Source of the DNA: Aegicerativicinus sediminis
Lineage (GTDB): Bacteria; Bacteroidota; Bacteroidia; Flavobacteriales; Flavobacteriaceae
DNA length: 64,000 nt
Direction of reading: 5' to 3'
Assembly: GCF_015476115.1 (NCBI RefSeq)
Contig: NZ_CP064295.1
Location: 676,001-740,000, forward strand
Both the position numbers and the translations under genes were made by a program. The notes beneath the pieces are model-generated. The model was not told the origin of the DNA, made no database searches, and worked only from the letters and a program-made list of their open reading frames with translations. Shown here piece by piece: positions 8,956 to 18,079 of the stretch (the first letter of the stretch is position 1; each line of letters starts with the position of its first letter).

Positions 8956-10401
8956 TTAAGATTGTACGAAGGCCATATAACCTTCCTCCACTCCTTTAGC
9001 TTCAATGAATTGTAAAGCTTGCGTTAATGCCTCTTTCAGCCCTGGAACTGTTGACAGATCCTCTCCCCAAAAATCAGATTTTTGTAAAATGTTATCTACA
9101 ACACCCTTAATATCATTTGAAGACCAAATAGTTTTAAAATATTCTTCTATTGACTTATCATCGTTTAAGGGAAGTGTAGCACCATTCCACTCACCTTTAT
9201 AAAAACGAATAAGGCAAGCAAATGCAAAAACCAAATTCAGTGGCAGCTTACTTTCTTTTTGGTTAAATTCAAGAAGACTTGGCAAAACCCGAACCTTAAA
9301 TTTAGAAATGGAATTAAGCGCTATACTAGATAACTGATGTTTGATAAACGGATTTCTAAATCTATCTAATACCTCATTTGCGAACGACTTCAGTTCTTCT
9401 TCGGGCAAAGTTAAAGTTGGTATGATTTCGTCAAAAATCAGACTTTCGACAATTTTTCCCGTGAATGAATTGTCGACTGTTTCCTTTACGGTTTCATTTC
9501 CATAAAGGATTGAAAAGGGCACCATTGAAGTATGTGCGCCATTAAGTATACGCACCTTCCGAGTACGGTAAGGTTGCATATCTTGAACAATTTTTACGTC
9601 TAAATTCGTCTTATGGAAAGGCAATTTTTCCTTAAGCTTTTCATCTCCCTCTATGACCCATAGAAAAAATGACTCAGCTGAAACAATAAGTTGATCCTTA
9701 TAATCCAATTGATTATTATACTCTTCAATATTATCTCTAGGATATCCAGGAACAATACGGTCAACCAAAGTATTATGGAACGTATTTGCATCGACCAACC
9801 AGGACTTGAAATCTTGTCCTAATTTCCAATCATCGGTATATTTTAATAAAATGTCCTTAAGAGTATCTGCATTATAATTTATCAACTCACAAGGAATAAT
9901 CGTTAGACCTTTTAAATTATCTCCGTTAAAATACAAGTAGCGCTCATAGAGCAACCTCAATAATTTGGCAGGAAAGGAATTCGGGGGATTCATATCCACA
10001 GTATCTCCTTCATCAAATGAAATACCAGCCTCCGTTGTATTTGAGATAATAAATTCCAATTCATCTTCTTTGGCAAGGTCTAAATACAATTGAAAATCGG
10101 GATATGGATTTATACCTTTAACAAGGTTGGAAATAAGGTGTTTTTCTTCAATTATTTCACCACCTTTAATTCCCTTTATAAACAGAGTATATAGGCCATC
10201 TTGATCATTCAGCATTGAAACCATTCCAGCATTTATTGGCTGCACGACTGCAATACCTCCATTAAAACCGACTGCCTTATTTAGTTCTTGAAATGCATAA
10301 TCTACGAATGCCCGTAAAAAATTACCCTCACCAAACTGAACAATTTTTATAGGCCACGCGGTGCCTACATCAACATTTTTTCTATTTAAACTTACTTTCA
10401 T
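8956..10401 (-). CDS. uxaB: Tagaturonate reductase (altronate oxidoreductase)
   Basis: A 481-residue member of the mannitol/polyol dehydrogenase family. The N-terminal nucleotide-binding segment KIVQFGEGNFLRAFVDYAF is characteristic of UxaB, and the C-terminal half contains KVRILNGAHTSM, the conserved active-site segment of the family. It reduces D-tagaturonate to D-altronate with NADH between UxaC and UxaA. The gene sits 12 bases after dctM and 9 before uxaA, in operon order. Fructuronate reductase (UxuB) is a relative, but no uxuA is present here. Confidence 0.93.
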   Translation of the reverse strand: MKVSLNRKNVDVGTAWPIKIVQFGEGNFLRAFVDYAFQELNKAVGFNGGIAVVQPINAGMVSMLNDQDGLYTLFIKGIKGGEIIEEKHLISNLVKGINPYPDFQLYLDLAKEDELEFIISNTTEAGISFDEGDTVDMNPPNSFPAKLLRLLYERYLYFNGDNLKGLTIIPCELINYNADTLKDILLKYTDDWKLGQDFKSWLVDANTFHNTLVDRIVPGYPRDNIEEYNNQLDYKDQLIVSAESFFLWVIEGDEKLKEKLPFHKTNLDVKIVQDMQPYRTRKVRILNGAHTSMVPFSILYGNETVKETVDNSFTGKIVESLIFDEIIPTLTLPEEELKSFANEVLDRFRNPFIKHQLSSIALNSISKFKVRVLPSLLEFNQKESKLPLNLVFAFACLIRFYKGEWNGATLPLNDDKSIEEYFKTIWSSNDIKGVVDNILQKSDFWGEDLSTVPGLKEALTQALQFIEAKGVEEGYMAFVQS

Positions 10402-10413
10402 TCTATACGGAAA

Positions 10414-11712
10414 TTAATATCCAAACAATTCAGGCAACCATAAACTTAACTGAGGAATATAGGTTACTAAGAATAAAGCTATAATCATTGCTATAAAAAG
10501 AGGCAATAGGGGTCGAACCACTTTTTCTATTGTTGTTTTTGCGATACCGACACCTACAAAAAGCACCGAACCTACCGGAGGGGTACATAATCCAATACAC
10601 AGGTTTAAAATCATAATGATACCAAAATGGGTAGGATCTAGACCCAATTTGGTAACCACAGGTAAAAATATGGGTGTAAAAATCAGAACGGCTGGAGTCA
10701 TATCCATAAATATCCCAACAAACAGAAGCAATAAATTTATGATTAATAGGATTACAAATTTATTGTCACTTACACCCAGCAAGGCTGAACTAATATCCTG
10801 TGGAATATTTTCATAAGACATTACCCAGGACATACTCATCGATGCACCAATTAAGAGCATTACTATGGCGGTGGTCGCTGAAGAGCTCAATAAAATTGAG
10901 GGTAAATCAGACGTTTTTATTTCCTTATAAATAAAACCGAGAACCAGCGTATAGAGTACCGCAATAGCAGAAGCCTCAGTGGCTGTAAAAATACCCGCAA
11001 CAATACCACCAATTACAACAACCAGCAACATCAGACTAGGGAAAGCGTCTACAAATGTTTTCACCATCTGTCTAAAAGTGCTTCTTTTCCCTATTTTATA
11101 ATTTCTTTTTTTCGCCCAAATCATTGCTACTCCCATGAGGAATAATCCTGTAAGGATTCCAGGAATATACCCGGCCAAAAACAAAGCCGCAATTGAAACT
11201 CCGCCACTAGCTAAAGAGTAAACGATTAAAATATTACTTGGAGGAATAATTAAACCGGTGGTTGCGGAAGTAATATTCACAGCTGCCCCAAATTCTTTTG
11301 AATACCCTTCCTTTTCCATCTCAGGCCCCAATATGCTACCCATGGCAGATGCGGAAGCCATAGCAGATCCGGCAATCGCCCCCATGAGCATAGCGGCAAT
11401 AACATTAATTAATGCCAAGCCACCTGGTAAGGCACCGACCAACGTCTTCGCAAATGCTATTAATCTATGGGCTATTCCACCTTTATTCATGAGTTCACCA
11501 GAAAGGACAAAAAATGGAATGGCCAATAAAGCGAAACTATCGAGACCAGTACCCATACGTTGGGCCACTGTGGTAAAGGCTGGTATTGCAGGAATGCTTA
11601 CTAACATGGTTAGGGTTGCTGAAATTGCAATACTCCATGCCACGGGAGTCCCTATTGAAAGAAGGCAAAGAAAACTAAGTACTAAAACGAAAACAGGTAT
11701 ATATTCCCACAT
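10414..11712 (-). CDS. TRAP transporter large permease subunit (DctM type)
   Basis: A 432-residue, strongly hydrophobic protein with about 12 membrane segments and the DctM signature regions, for example the Gly/Pro-rich LIIPPSNILIVYSLASGG and GLCTPPVGSVLFVGVG. It forms the sodium-driven permease of a tripartite ATP-independent periplasmic transporter with DctQ and DctP encoded just upstream (2-base gap to dctQ). From its position among uronate genes it should import galacturonate or unsaturated uronates from the periplasm. The substrate is inferred from context only. Confidence 0.92.
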   Translation of the reverse strand: MWEYIPVFVLVLSFLCLLSIGTPVAWSIAISATLTMLVSIPAIPAFTTVAQRMGTGLDSFALLAIPFFVLSGELMNKGGIAHRLIAFAKTLVGALPGGLALINVIAAMLMGAIAGSAMASASAMGSILGPEMEKEGYSKEFGAAVNITSATTGLIIPPSNILIVYSLASGGVSIAALFLAGYIPGILTGLFLMGVAMIWAKKRNYKIGKRSTFRQMVKTFVDAFPSLMLLVVVIGGIVAGIFTATEASAIAVLYTLVLGFIYKEIKTSDLPSILLSSSATTAIVMLLIGASMSMSWVMSYENIPQDISSALLGVSDNKFVILLIINLLLLFVGIFMDMTPAVLIFTPIFLPVVTKLGLDPTHFGIIMILNLCIGLCTPPVGSVLFVGVGIAKTTIEKVVRPLLPLFIAMIIALFLVTYIPQLSLWLPELFGY

Positions 11713-11714
11713 AA

Positions 11715-12167
11715 TTAAAGCTTCATTAAATCTGATGATTTATAATAGATTATTAGTATTCCACTAAGGGGAATAACGGCATATACCAATCCTAACGGAA
11801 TTTGTAGAGCGGGCGATTGCTGACCTAAAATGAACGAAATATAGACCAGACGGAGACCTCCAATTACAAAGGCAAAGAGAACAAATAGTATGATAAGGCT
11901 ATTAACAACTATAGCAAATCGTTTCTGATTCTTAACTGTGGCCTTGCGGGGCAATACATCTATAGCAACGTGCATATTTCTTCCGGAAACATAAGCCGCC
12001 CCTAATACCCCGAGCCATATCATGAGATATCTTGCTAACTCATCGGTAACTGAACTTGGTGAACCAACTATGTATCGCGTAAAAACTTGCCACAAAACGT
12101 TAATCACCATTACCCCCATTATTACAACAAGCATCTTTCCTAATATGTTATCAATTTTTTTTCTCAT
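11715..12167 (-). CDS. TRAP transporter small permease subunit (DctQ type)
   Basis: A 150-residue protein with four predicted membrane helices and the DctQ-typical segment ELARYLMIWLGVLGAAY followed by HVAIDVLP. It is the small membrane subunit that partners DctM. It lies 2 bases before dctM and 2 bases after dctP, so the three transporter subunits are tightly co-expressed. Confidence 0.92.
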   Translation of the reverse strand: MRKKIDNILGKMLVVIMGVMVINVLWQVFTRYIVGSPSSVTDELARYLMIWLGVLGAAYVSGRNMHVAIDVLPRKATVKNQKRFAIVVNSLIILFVLFAFVIGGLRLVYISFILGQQSPALQIPLGLVYAVIPLSGILIIYYKSSDLMKL

Positions 12168-12169
12168 AA

Positions 12170-13156
12170 TTATTGATAGGCCTGGATTTCTTCAATTAAC
12201 TCATACATTTCCGAATCAGCTTTATAAGACTCATAAACCCCATCTACCTTATCGGCAAATGCTTTTTTCTCTGGTCTTAAAACTGTTACGCCAGCTTTTT
12301 GCACCTCTTCCAATGCTTCATTCTCAGCCTCTTCCCAAAGAACTCTCTGATAAACCACTGATTCATCAACAGCCTCCTGCAACCATTCCCTTTGCTGATC
12401 GGTTAATTTATCCCATACGTGAGTTCCAATAATTAAGACATCAGGAAGCGCTGTATGTTCATCCAAAGAATAAAATTTACAGACCTCATAATGTTTCGAA
12501 AGGTAAAAGCTAGGTGGATTGTTCTCCGCACCATCAACAACCCCTTGTTGAAGTGCCGTATATAGTTCTCCCCAAGAAATTGGCGTTGGAGAACCTCCTA
12601 AACTACGTACCATATCAATAGCGGTAACACTTTCCATTACCCTAATCTTGAGACCAGCCAAATCTTCAGGCTTTTCTATAGGATTGCTTTTAGTGTAAAA
12701 GCTTCGGCTACCAGCGTCATAATATCCTAATCCCTTCAACCAATACTTTTCACCGTTATTCAGCAATTTTTTTCCTATCGGACCATCAACCACATGAAAA
12801 AAATGGTCCTTATTCCTGAAGAGGAACGGAAGACCAAATACTTTCATTTTAGGAGCGAAATTCTCCATAACCCCTGAAGAAACTTTGGTCATGTCTAAAC
12901 TTCCAATTTGAAGTAATTCCACACATTCTCTCTCAGTCCCCAATTGCTGACTTGGATAAATTTCAATTGACATAGTACCACCCGACTTCTCTTCCAAGAT
13001 TTCCCCCATTTTAATCATGGCTTTATGTACTGAATGGTTAACATCCAAACCATGGCCCAACTTTAAGGTTACGTCACCACCACCTTCTCCACAACCATAC
13101 AAGAAGGGGATTAATAAGGCAAGTAAGCGATACCATTTCAATTTATTCATAATCAT
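12170..13156 (-). CDS. TRAP transporter substrate-binding protein (DctP type), lipoprotein
   Basis: The 328-residue protein begins with a lipoprotein signal (FLYGC, Cys22) and then the DctP fold: LGHGLDVNHSVHKAM near the start, the conserved LKIRVMES region in the middle, and GAENNPP in the ligand-binding cleft. The conserved Arg of LKIRVME normally salt-bridges the substrate carboxylate, which suits a uronate ligand. Lipid anchoring is less common among TRAP binding proteins and would hold it at a membrane face. The start overlaps the eda stop by one base (TAATG); a second ATG two codons later is equally possible. Confidence 0.92.
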   Translation of the reverse strand: MIMNKLKWYRLLALLIPFLYGCGEGGGDVTLKLGHGLDVNHSVHKAMIKMGEILEEKSGGTMSIEIYPSQQLGTERECVELLQIGSLDMTKVSSGVMENFAPKMKVFGLPFLFRNKDHFFHVVDGPIGKKLLNNGEKYWLKGLGYYDAGSRSFYTKSNPIEKPEDLAGLKIRVMESVTAIDMVRSLGGSPTPISWGELYTALQQGVVDGAENNPPSFYLSKHYEVCKFYSLDEHTALPDVLIIGTHVWDKLTDQQREWLQEAVDESVVYQRVLWEEAENEALEEVQKAGVTVLRPEKKAFADKVDGVYESYKADSEMYELIEEIQAYQ

Positions 13157-13824
13157 TAATTTCTCACCTTCTTTATAATTTCTAAGGCTTCCTTAACCTT
13201 CTTGGTCAATCCATCATAATCCTTATTGGCTAAAATGTCCTTTGAAATTAATTGCGAACCCATACCTACACAGGTTACCCCAGCATCGAACCAAGCTTTT
13301 AAATTTTCTTCTGTTGGACTAACACCACCAGTCGGCATAACACTTGTCCACGGACAAGGGCCTTTTATTCCTTTCACAAACTGCGGCCCATAAATATCAC
13401 CAGGAAACAATTTTACAATTTCGCAACCAAGCTCCTCAGCCCTTGCAATCTCAGTAAGTGTTCCACAACCAGGTGACCAAAGAACTTTTCTTCGGTTACA
13501 TACAATCGCAATATCTTCCCTTAAAACTGGAGTAACAATAAAGTTGGCCCCCAATTGCATGTAAAGCGAAGCTGCCGCTGCATCTGTAACTGAGCCAACC
13601 CCCATTATCATCCCAGGAAGTTCTTTTATGGCGTATTTGTTTAATTCACCAAACACCTCAAATGCAAAATCTCCCCTACTCGTAAATTCAATAAGGCGGG
13701 CGCCTCCATCATAACAAGCTTTAAGAACCTCTTTTCCTAAATCAACATCTGGATGAAAGAACAAAGGCACCATGCCATTTTCTTTCATAACAGAAGCTAC
13801 TTCTAACCTTGAATACTTTGCCAT
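13156..13824 (-). CDS. eda: KDPG aldolase
   Basis: A 222-residue (beta/alpha)8 class I aldolase that cleaves 2-keto-3-deoxy-6-phosphogluconate to pyruvate and glyceraldehyde-3-phosphate. The catalytic Glu is E46 in RLIEFTSRGDF and the Schiff-base Lys is K138 in EIVKLFPGD. It is the last step of the uronate pathway. It follows kdgK by 6 bases and overlaps dctP by one base. Confidence 0.95.
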   Translation of the reverse strand: MAKYSRLEVASVMKENGMVPLFFHPDVDLGKEVLKACYDGGARLIEFTSRGDFAFEVFGELNKYAIKELPGMIMGVGSVTDAAAASLYMQLGANFIVTPVLREDIAIVCNRRKVLWSPGCGTLTEIARAEELGCEIVKLFPGDIYGPQFVKGIKGPCPWTSVMPTGGVSPTEENLKAWFDAGVTCVGMGSQLISKDILANKDYDGLTKKVKEALEIIKKVRN

Positions 13825-13830
13825 AATATT

Positions 13831-14877
13831 TTATCTAGCTACCCTCCCGGATGCATCTCCACCCATTAATTTTTCTACCTCTGCGACGGTCACCAAGTTG
13901 GCGTCGCCTTTAATTGTATGTTTCAAACAAGAGGCAGCCACCGCAAAATCCAGTGCATTTTGATCATCCTCTGGATATTTCAACAATCCATAAATTAATC
14001 CACCCATAAAGGAATCTCCACCACCAACTCTATCTACTATATCGGTTATTTGATATTGACGGGTTTCGTACATTTTTTCACCATCGTACAGAACGCCTGC
14101 CCATGTATTATGAGAAGCAGAGATAGAGCCTCTTAAAGTTGTAATTACTTTTTTTGCTCTAGGGAATTTTTCCATCATCTGTTGGCAAACTGACAAAAAT
14201 GCTTCAGCCTTAACATCATGACCCTGTGTTTGCACTGTAATTCCTTCTGGCTTTATTCCAAAATGCATTTCAGCATCTTCCTCATTTCCTAATACAATAT
14301 CGCAGTAAGAGGTCAATTCTGTCATTACTTTTTCTCTGTGCGCGTCATCACAATACTTCCAAAGTTTTGCACGGTAATTCAAATCGGTTGATATGGTAAC
14401 TCCCTTTGCGCTGGCCGCCTTTAAAGCCTCCAAACAAGCATCTGCTGCCCCTTGTGAAATTGCAGGAGTAATGCCAGTCCAGTGGAACCAAGCTACATCT
14501 TCAAATACCTCATCCCAATTAATCATACCTGGCTTAATTTCAGACATGGCAGAGTGGGCACGGTCATAAACAACCTTACTCCCTCTAGAAACGGCTCCTG
14601 TTTCTAAGAAATAAATTCCTAGACGGTCTCCACCCCAAATTATATTGTTGACGCCAACACCCCTTTTGCGCATTTCCATCATAGCACATTCGCCAATATC
14701 GTTCTTCGGAAGTCTCGTTACAAAATCAACGGGAACACCGTAATTAGCTAGAGATACAGCCACATTGGATTCACCTCCTCCATAAACTACATCAAAGCTG
14801 CAAGCCTGCGAAAATCTCAAAAAACCCTGAGGAGCTAATCTCAACATTATTTCCCCAAAAGTGACTACCTTTTTCAT
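13831..14877 (-). CDS. kdgK: 2-keto-3-deoxygluconate kinase (PfkB family)
   Basis: A 348-residue ribokinase/PfkB sugar kinase. The N-terminal substrate segment is GGGESNVAVSLANYG, and the C-terminal PfkB signature DRVGGGDSFMGG holds the catalytic base D288. It phosphorylates KDG, the product of both UxaA and KduD, to KDPG for Eda. It lies 18 bases after uxaC and 6 before eda. Other PfkB sugars are possible in principle, but the pathway context is complete around KDG. Confidence 0.93.
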   Translation of the reverse strand: MKKVVTFGEIMLRLAPQGFLRFSQACSFDVVYGGGESNVAVSLANYGVPVDFVTRLPKNDIGECAMMEMRKRGVGVNNIIWGGDRLGIYFLETGAVSRGSKVVYDRAHSAMSEIKPGMINWDEVFEDVAWFHWTGITPAISQGAADACLEALKAASAKGVTISTDLNYRAKLWKYCDDAHREKVMTELTSYCDIVLGNEEDAEMHFGIKPEGITVQTQGHDVKAEAFLSVCQQMMEKFPRAKKVITTLRGSISASHNTWAGVLYDGEKMYETRQYQITDIVDRVGGGDSFMGGLIYGLLKYPEDDQNALDFAVAASCLKHTIKGDANLVTVAEVEKLMGGDASGRVAR

Positions 14878-14895
14878 CTGTTATTTGTTTTATTC

Positions 14896-16296
14896 TTATT
14901 TAAAATTAAAATATTCTTTTGCATTTCTATAGGATATATCAGCAACCATGTTGCCCACTAAATCCATATCATTTGGCAATTCACCGCTTTTCATTTCCTC
15001 GCCTAATAAGTTACAAAGAACCCTCCTAAAATATTCATGCCTTGGGAAGGATAAGAAACTACGGGAATCTGTCAGCATACCAATGAAGCAGCTCAACAGA
15101 CCCATATTAGATAAGGCATTTATTTGCTTAATTATACCATCTTTTTGATCGAGAAACCACCAGCCTGATCCAAATTGAACCTTTCCTTTTACACTCCCAT
15201 CATTAAAATTACCAATCATGGTAGCAAATATTTCATTATCTGCAGGATTCAAATTATAAATTATAGTTTTAGCTAAATGGTCTTTTCCATCTAGGGTGTT
15301 AAAAAATTTGGACATGTTTTCGGCCTGCTTGTAATCACCAATTGAGTCCCATCCAGTATCAGGTCCCAATTTGGATAGCATTCGCTTATTATTGTTACGC
15401 AAGGCTCCCAAGTGAAATTGTTGCACCCAACCTCTCAGATGGTACTGTTCGCACAGAAACAATAAAATTGCCGTTTTAAATTTTTCAGCCTCAATTTCAG
15501 TGAGACTTTTTCCAGACCTTTTCTTATCAAAAATTGTTTCAATTTCAATATCACTATATTCCGTAAACGAAATATAATTCAATCCATGGTCACATAATCT
15601 ACAGCCATTTTCATGGAAAAAATCCAAGCGATTTAAAAGTGCAGACTTTAGGTCCTCGAAAGAGGATATATTTATATTTGATACTTCGGCTAAGTGATCG
15701 ATATACTGATTATAAGTTTCAGAATCAATTAAAATCGCCTTATCCGGTCTAAATGCCGTACCCACCTTTATATTAAATTCGCTAGCCTTAATCTCTCTAT
15801 GGTATTGCAGTGAATCAGTTGGATCTTCAGTTGTACATAAAGTCTCGACATTCATTTGATTTAACAACCCATGGACTGAATACTTTGGCTTGGATAATTG
15901 GGAATTTATTTCCTCATAAATAGCTGGGGCACTTTTATCGTTCAACAATTCATCAACATCGAAATAGCGCTTCAGCTCCAAATGCGTCCAATGGTATAAA
16001 GGATTTCTTAAGGTGTAAGGAACCGTTTTTCCCCAAGCGAGAAATTTTTCTTTATCGGAAGCTGAACCCGTAATAAAATTTTCATCTACCCCAAGAGCCC
16101 GCATTGCCCTCCATTTATAATGGTCGCCTGCTAGCCACACTTGGGAAATTGTATCAAATGTTCTGTTATTTGCAATTTCATTTGGAGGTAAATGGTTATG
16201 ATAATCGATTATAGGTTGAGGAGCTGCATAAGTGTGGTAAAGTTCCTCTGCAAAATGATTTTGCAGTAAAAAATTATCGTTTATGAAGTTGTTCAT
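14896..16296 (-). CDS. uxaC: Uronate isomerase
   Basis: A 466-residue amidohydrolase-superfamily isomerase that turns D-galacturonate into D-tagaturonate. The metal-binding HxH is H33-N-H35 in IIDYHNHLPP, and the family's C-terminal segments are present (SCFIGMLTDSRSFLSFPRHEY). It feeds UxaB and UxaA. The gene lies 28 bases after kduD. A palindrome resembling the regulon operator (ATAATCGATTAT, 16201-16212) lies in its 5' coding region, but it encodes the conserved IDY residues and is probably coincidence. Confidence 0.95.
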   Translation of the reverse strand: MNNFINDNFLLQNHFAEELYHTYAAPQPIIDYHNHLPPNEIANNRTFDTISQVWLAGDHYKWRAMRALGVDENFITGSASDKEKFLAWGKTVPYTLRNPLYHWTHLELKRYFDVDELLNDKSAPAIYEEINSQLSKPKYSVHGLLNQMNVETLCTTEDPTDSLQYHREIKASEFNIKVGTAFRPDKAILIDSETYNQYIDHLAEVSNINISSFEDLKSALLNRLDFFHENGCRLCDHGLNYISFTEYSDIEIETIFDKKRSGKSLTEIEAEKFKTAILLFLCEQYHLRGWVQQFHLGALRNNNKRMLSKLGPDTGWDSIGDYKQAENMSKFFNTLDGKDHLAKTIIYNLNPADNEIFATMIGNFNDGSVKGKVQFGSGWWFLDQKDGIIKQINALSNMGLLSCFIGMLTDSRSFLSFPRHEYFRRVLCNLLGEEMKSGELPNDMDLVGNMVADISYRNAKEYFNFK

Positions 16297-16324
16297 TCGT
16301 TAGTTAGTTGCATGTTAAAATCCT

Positions 16325-17086
16325 TTAACGGCCCATCCAGCCACCGTCCACGGTTAGGATGGAACCACTCATATAATCACTAGCTTTTGAAGCTAAGAAA
16401 ACAATAGGTCCTTTAAAATCATCTGGTTCTCCCCACCGGCCAGCCGGTATCCTCGCCAAAATAGCATCGCTACGGTTAGCATCATTCCGCAAAGCTTCAG
16501 TATTATCTGTTGCGATATAACCCGGGGCTATAGCATTCACTTGAACACCCTTACCAGACCATTCATTAGATAAAGCCATTGTTAATTGCCCGATTGCTCC
16601 TTTTGAAGCGGCATATCCGGGCACAGTAATCCCTCCTTGAAATGTTAGTAAAGAGGCAGTGAAAATAACTTTACCAGATTGTTGCTTAATCATTTCCTTA
16701 CCAATTTCCCTGCTGAGAATGAATTGAGCATTCAAATTTACTTCGATCACTTTGTCCCAGTATTCATCGGGATGTTCAGCTGCCGGTTTACGCAAAATAG
16801 TACCTGCATTATTCACCAAAATATCAATTACAGGATAATCAGCCTTCACTTTACTAATAAATGAGTACAATGACTCACGATTGGAAAAATCACATTGGTA
16901 AGCCTTGAAATTTTTACCAATTTCTTTGATTCGTCTTTCAATGTTGGAACCTTCTAATTCCAAAGTTGCCGAAACACCAATTATATTTGCGCCTGCTTCA
17001 GCCAACGCCTCTGCCATCGCGAATCCTATACCCCTTTTACAACCTGTTACTAAGGCTGTTTTACCTTCAAGATTGAATAAATTCAT
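16325..17086 (-). CDS. kduD: 2-deoxy-D-gluconate 3-dehydrogenase / DKII reductase
   Basis: A 253-residue short-chain dehydrogenase. The cofactor motif is TGCKRGIG (residues 14-21) and the catalytic triad is S145, Y158 and K162 (GYAASKGA). It reduces 2,5-diketo-3-deoxygluconate, produced by KduI, to KDG. It is placed 5 bases after kduI. Position and motifs leave little doubt. Confidence 0.94.
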   Translation of the reverse strand: MNLFNLEGKTALVTGCKRGIGFAMAEALAEAGANIIGVSATLELEGSNIERRIKEIGKNFKAYQCDFSNRESLYSFISKVKADYPVIDILVNNAGTILRKPAAEHPDEYWDKVIEVNLNAQFILSREIGKEMIKQQSGKVIFTASLLTFQGGITVPGYAASKGAIGQLTMALSNEWSGKGVQVNAIAPGYIATDNTEALRNDANRSDAILARIPAGRWGEPDDFKGPIVFLASKASDYMSGSILTVDGGWMGR

Positions 17087-17091
17087 TTGTT

Positions 17092-17922
17092 CTATTTTAA
17101 ATCTTTAGGTGCGACTGTATCCATATCGCCATAATCCAAATTCTCACCTGCCATTCCCCAAATGAACGTATAATTGGAAGTACCTGCACCTGAATGAATA
17201 GACCATTCTGGCGAAATGACCGCCTCATGGTTTTGCATAAAAATATGTCTAGTTTCTTGAGGTTGCCCCATAAAATGACTGAGTGTTTGACCTTCCTCAA
17301 TTCCAAAATAGAAATAGACTTCCATTCTTCTACTATGGGTATGCGCAGGCATAGTATTCCAAACATTTCCTTCTAACAATTCAGTCATACCCATCTGAAG
17401 CTGACAAGTCTCCACAACAGAATTAACAATAAGTTTATTGATAACACGCTTATTTGAAAATTTGGAATCGCCTAACTCAACAATTTCAGCTTCATTTTTT
17501 GTTACCTTTTTTGTTGGAAATGCATGATGGGCAGGGGCAGAATTGATATAAAAATATGGCTGCTCGTCTGTGGCTTCAAATATAACTTCTTTAGCACCTT
17601 TACCCACATATAATGCTTCCTTAAAACCAAGTTCATAAATGTTTCCGTCGACAGTAATTTTTCCTTTACCTCCTACATTTATAACCCCGAGTTCTCGTCT
17701 ATCTAAAAAGTTCTCAGATTTTAAGGCGTCGAAAGTTTCCAATTTTAAGGCTTTTGAAACCGGGAAAGCTCCTCCTGCTATATACCTATCGTACATAGTA
17801 TAGGTTAAGGTTATTTCATCCTTTTGGAAAATATTCTGGATTAAAAAATGACTCCTTAATTTCTCAGTTGTGTAATTTTTAACATCATCTGGGTGATGAG
17901 CGTACCGTAATTCCGTTTTCAT
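17092..17922 (-). CDS. kduI: 5-keto-4-deoxyuronate isomerase
   Basis: A 276-residue cupin isomerase that converts 5-keto-4-deoxyuronate (from GH105 action on unsaturated galacturonides) to 2,5-diketo-3-deoxygluconate. The zinc site is visible as H194, H196 and E201 in PAHTHSRRMEVYFYF. It is the first gene of the ten-gene catabolic operon. A -7 box and an operator copy lie immediately upstream. Confidence 0.95.
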   Translation of the reverse strand: MKTELRYAHHPDDVKNYTTEKLRSHFLIQNIFQKDEITLTYTMYDRYIAGGAFPVSKALKLETFDALKSENFLDRRELGVINVGGKGKITVDGNIYELGFKEALYVGKGAKEVIFEATDEQPYFYINSAPAHHAFPTKKVTKNEAEIVELGDSKFSNKRVINKLIVNSVVETCQLQMGMTELLEGNVWNTMPAHTHSRRMEVYFYFGIEEGQTLSHFMGQPQETRHIFMQNHEAVISPEWSIHSGAGTSNYTFIWGMAGENLDYGDMDTVAPKDLK

Positions 17923-17941
17923 GTATTCAAATATCTAATTA

Positions 17942-17955
17942 ATCAATCGATTGCA
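17942..17955 (-). promoter_or_regulatory. Candidate LacI-type operator before kduI
   Basis: ATCAATCGATTGCA matches the locus motif TGYAATCGATTRCA at 12 of 14 positions and contains the perfect palindrome CAATCGATTG (17944-17953). It lies 20 bases before the kduI ATG and just downstream of the -7 box, over the expected transcription start. This is the classic place for repression. Confidence 0.72.
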
Positions 17956-17962
17956 ATTTACT

Positions 17963-17970
17963 CAAAGATA
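17963..17970 (-). promoter_or_regulatory. -7 promoter element for the kduI operon
   Basis: The minus strand reads TATCTTTG, a perfect match to the Bacteroidota TAnnTTTG box. Transcription would start near 17956, directly at the operator. A clear TTG -33 element at the usual distance was not found, so confidence is moderate. Confidence 0.55.
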
Positions 17971-18018
17971 CAGCAGTTTGCAATTCGAATGGTTCTTGTT
18001 GTTTCATTAAATCTAGAT

Positions 18019-18047
18019 AAAAGGTGCAACCGAAAGTTGCACCTTTT
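18019..18047 (-). terminator. Hairpin terminator after the susC operon
   Basis: A perfect 12-base stem (AAAAGGTGCAAC / GTTGCACCTTTT) with a CGAAA loop lies 32 bases downstream of the beta-helix lipoprotein gene. The A and T flanks give a U-rich tail on the transcript. It separates the importer operon from the kduI operon. Confidence 0.8.
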
Positions 18048-18079
18048 AATCAAACTAACTCAATTAAAACTACATCATT

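Noticed and set aside
11258-11767. 169-codon open frame on the plus strand opposite dctM
   Set aside because: Antisense to a clear membrane-protein gene; the composition and lack of family features are those of a shadow frame.
16199-16212. Operator-like palindrome ATAATCGATTAT inside uxaC
   Set aside because: It encodes the conserved Ile-Asp-Tyr next to the metal-binding HxH, and differs from the operator at its outer positions; codon coincidence is sufficient.
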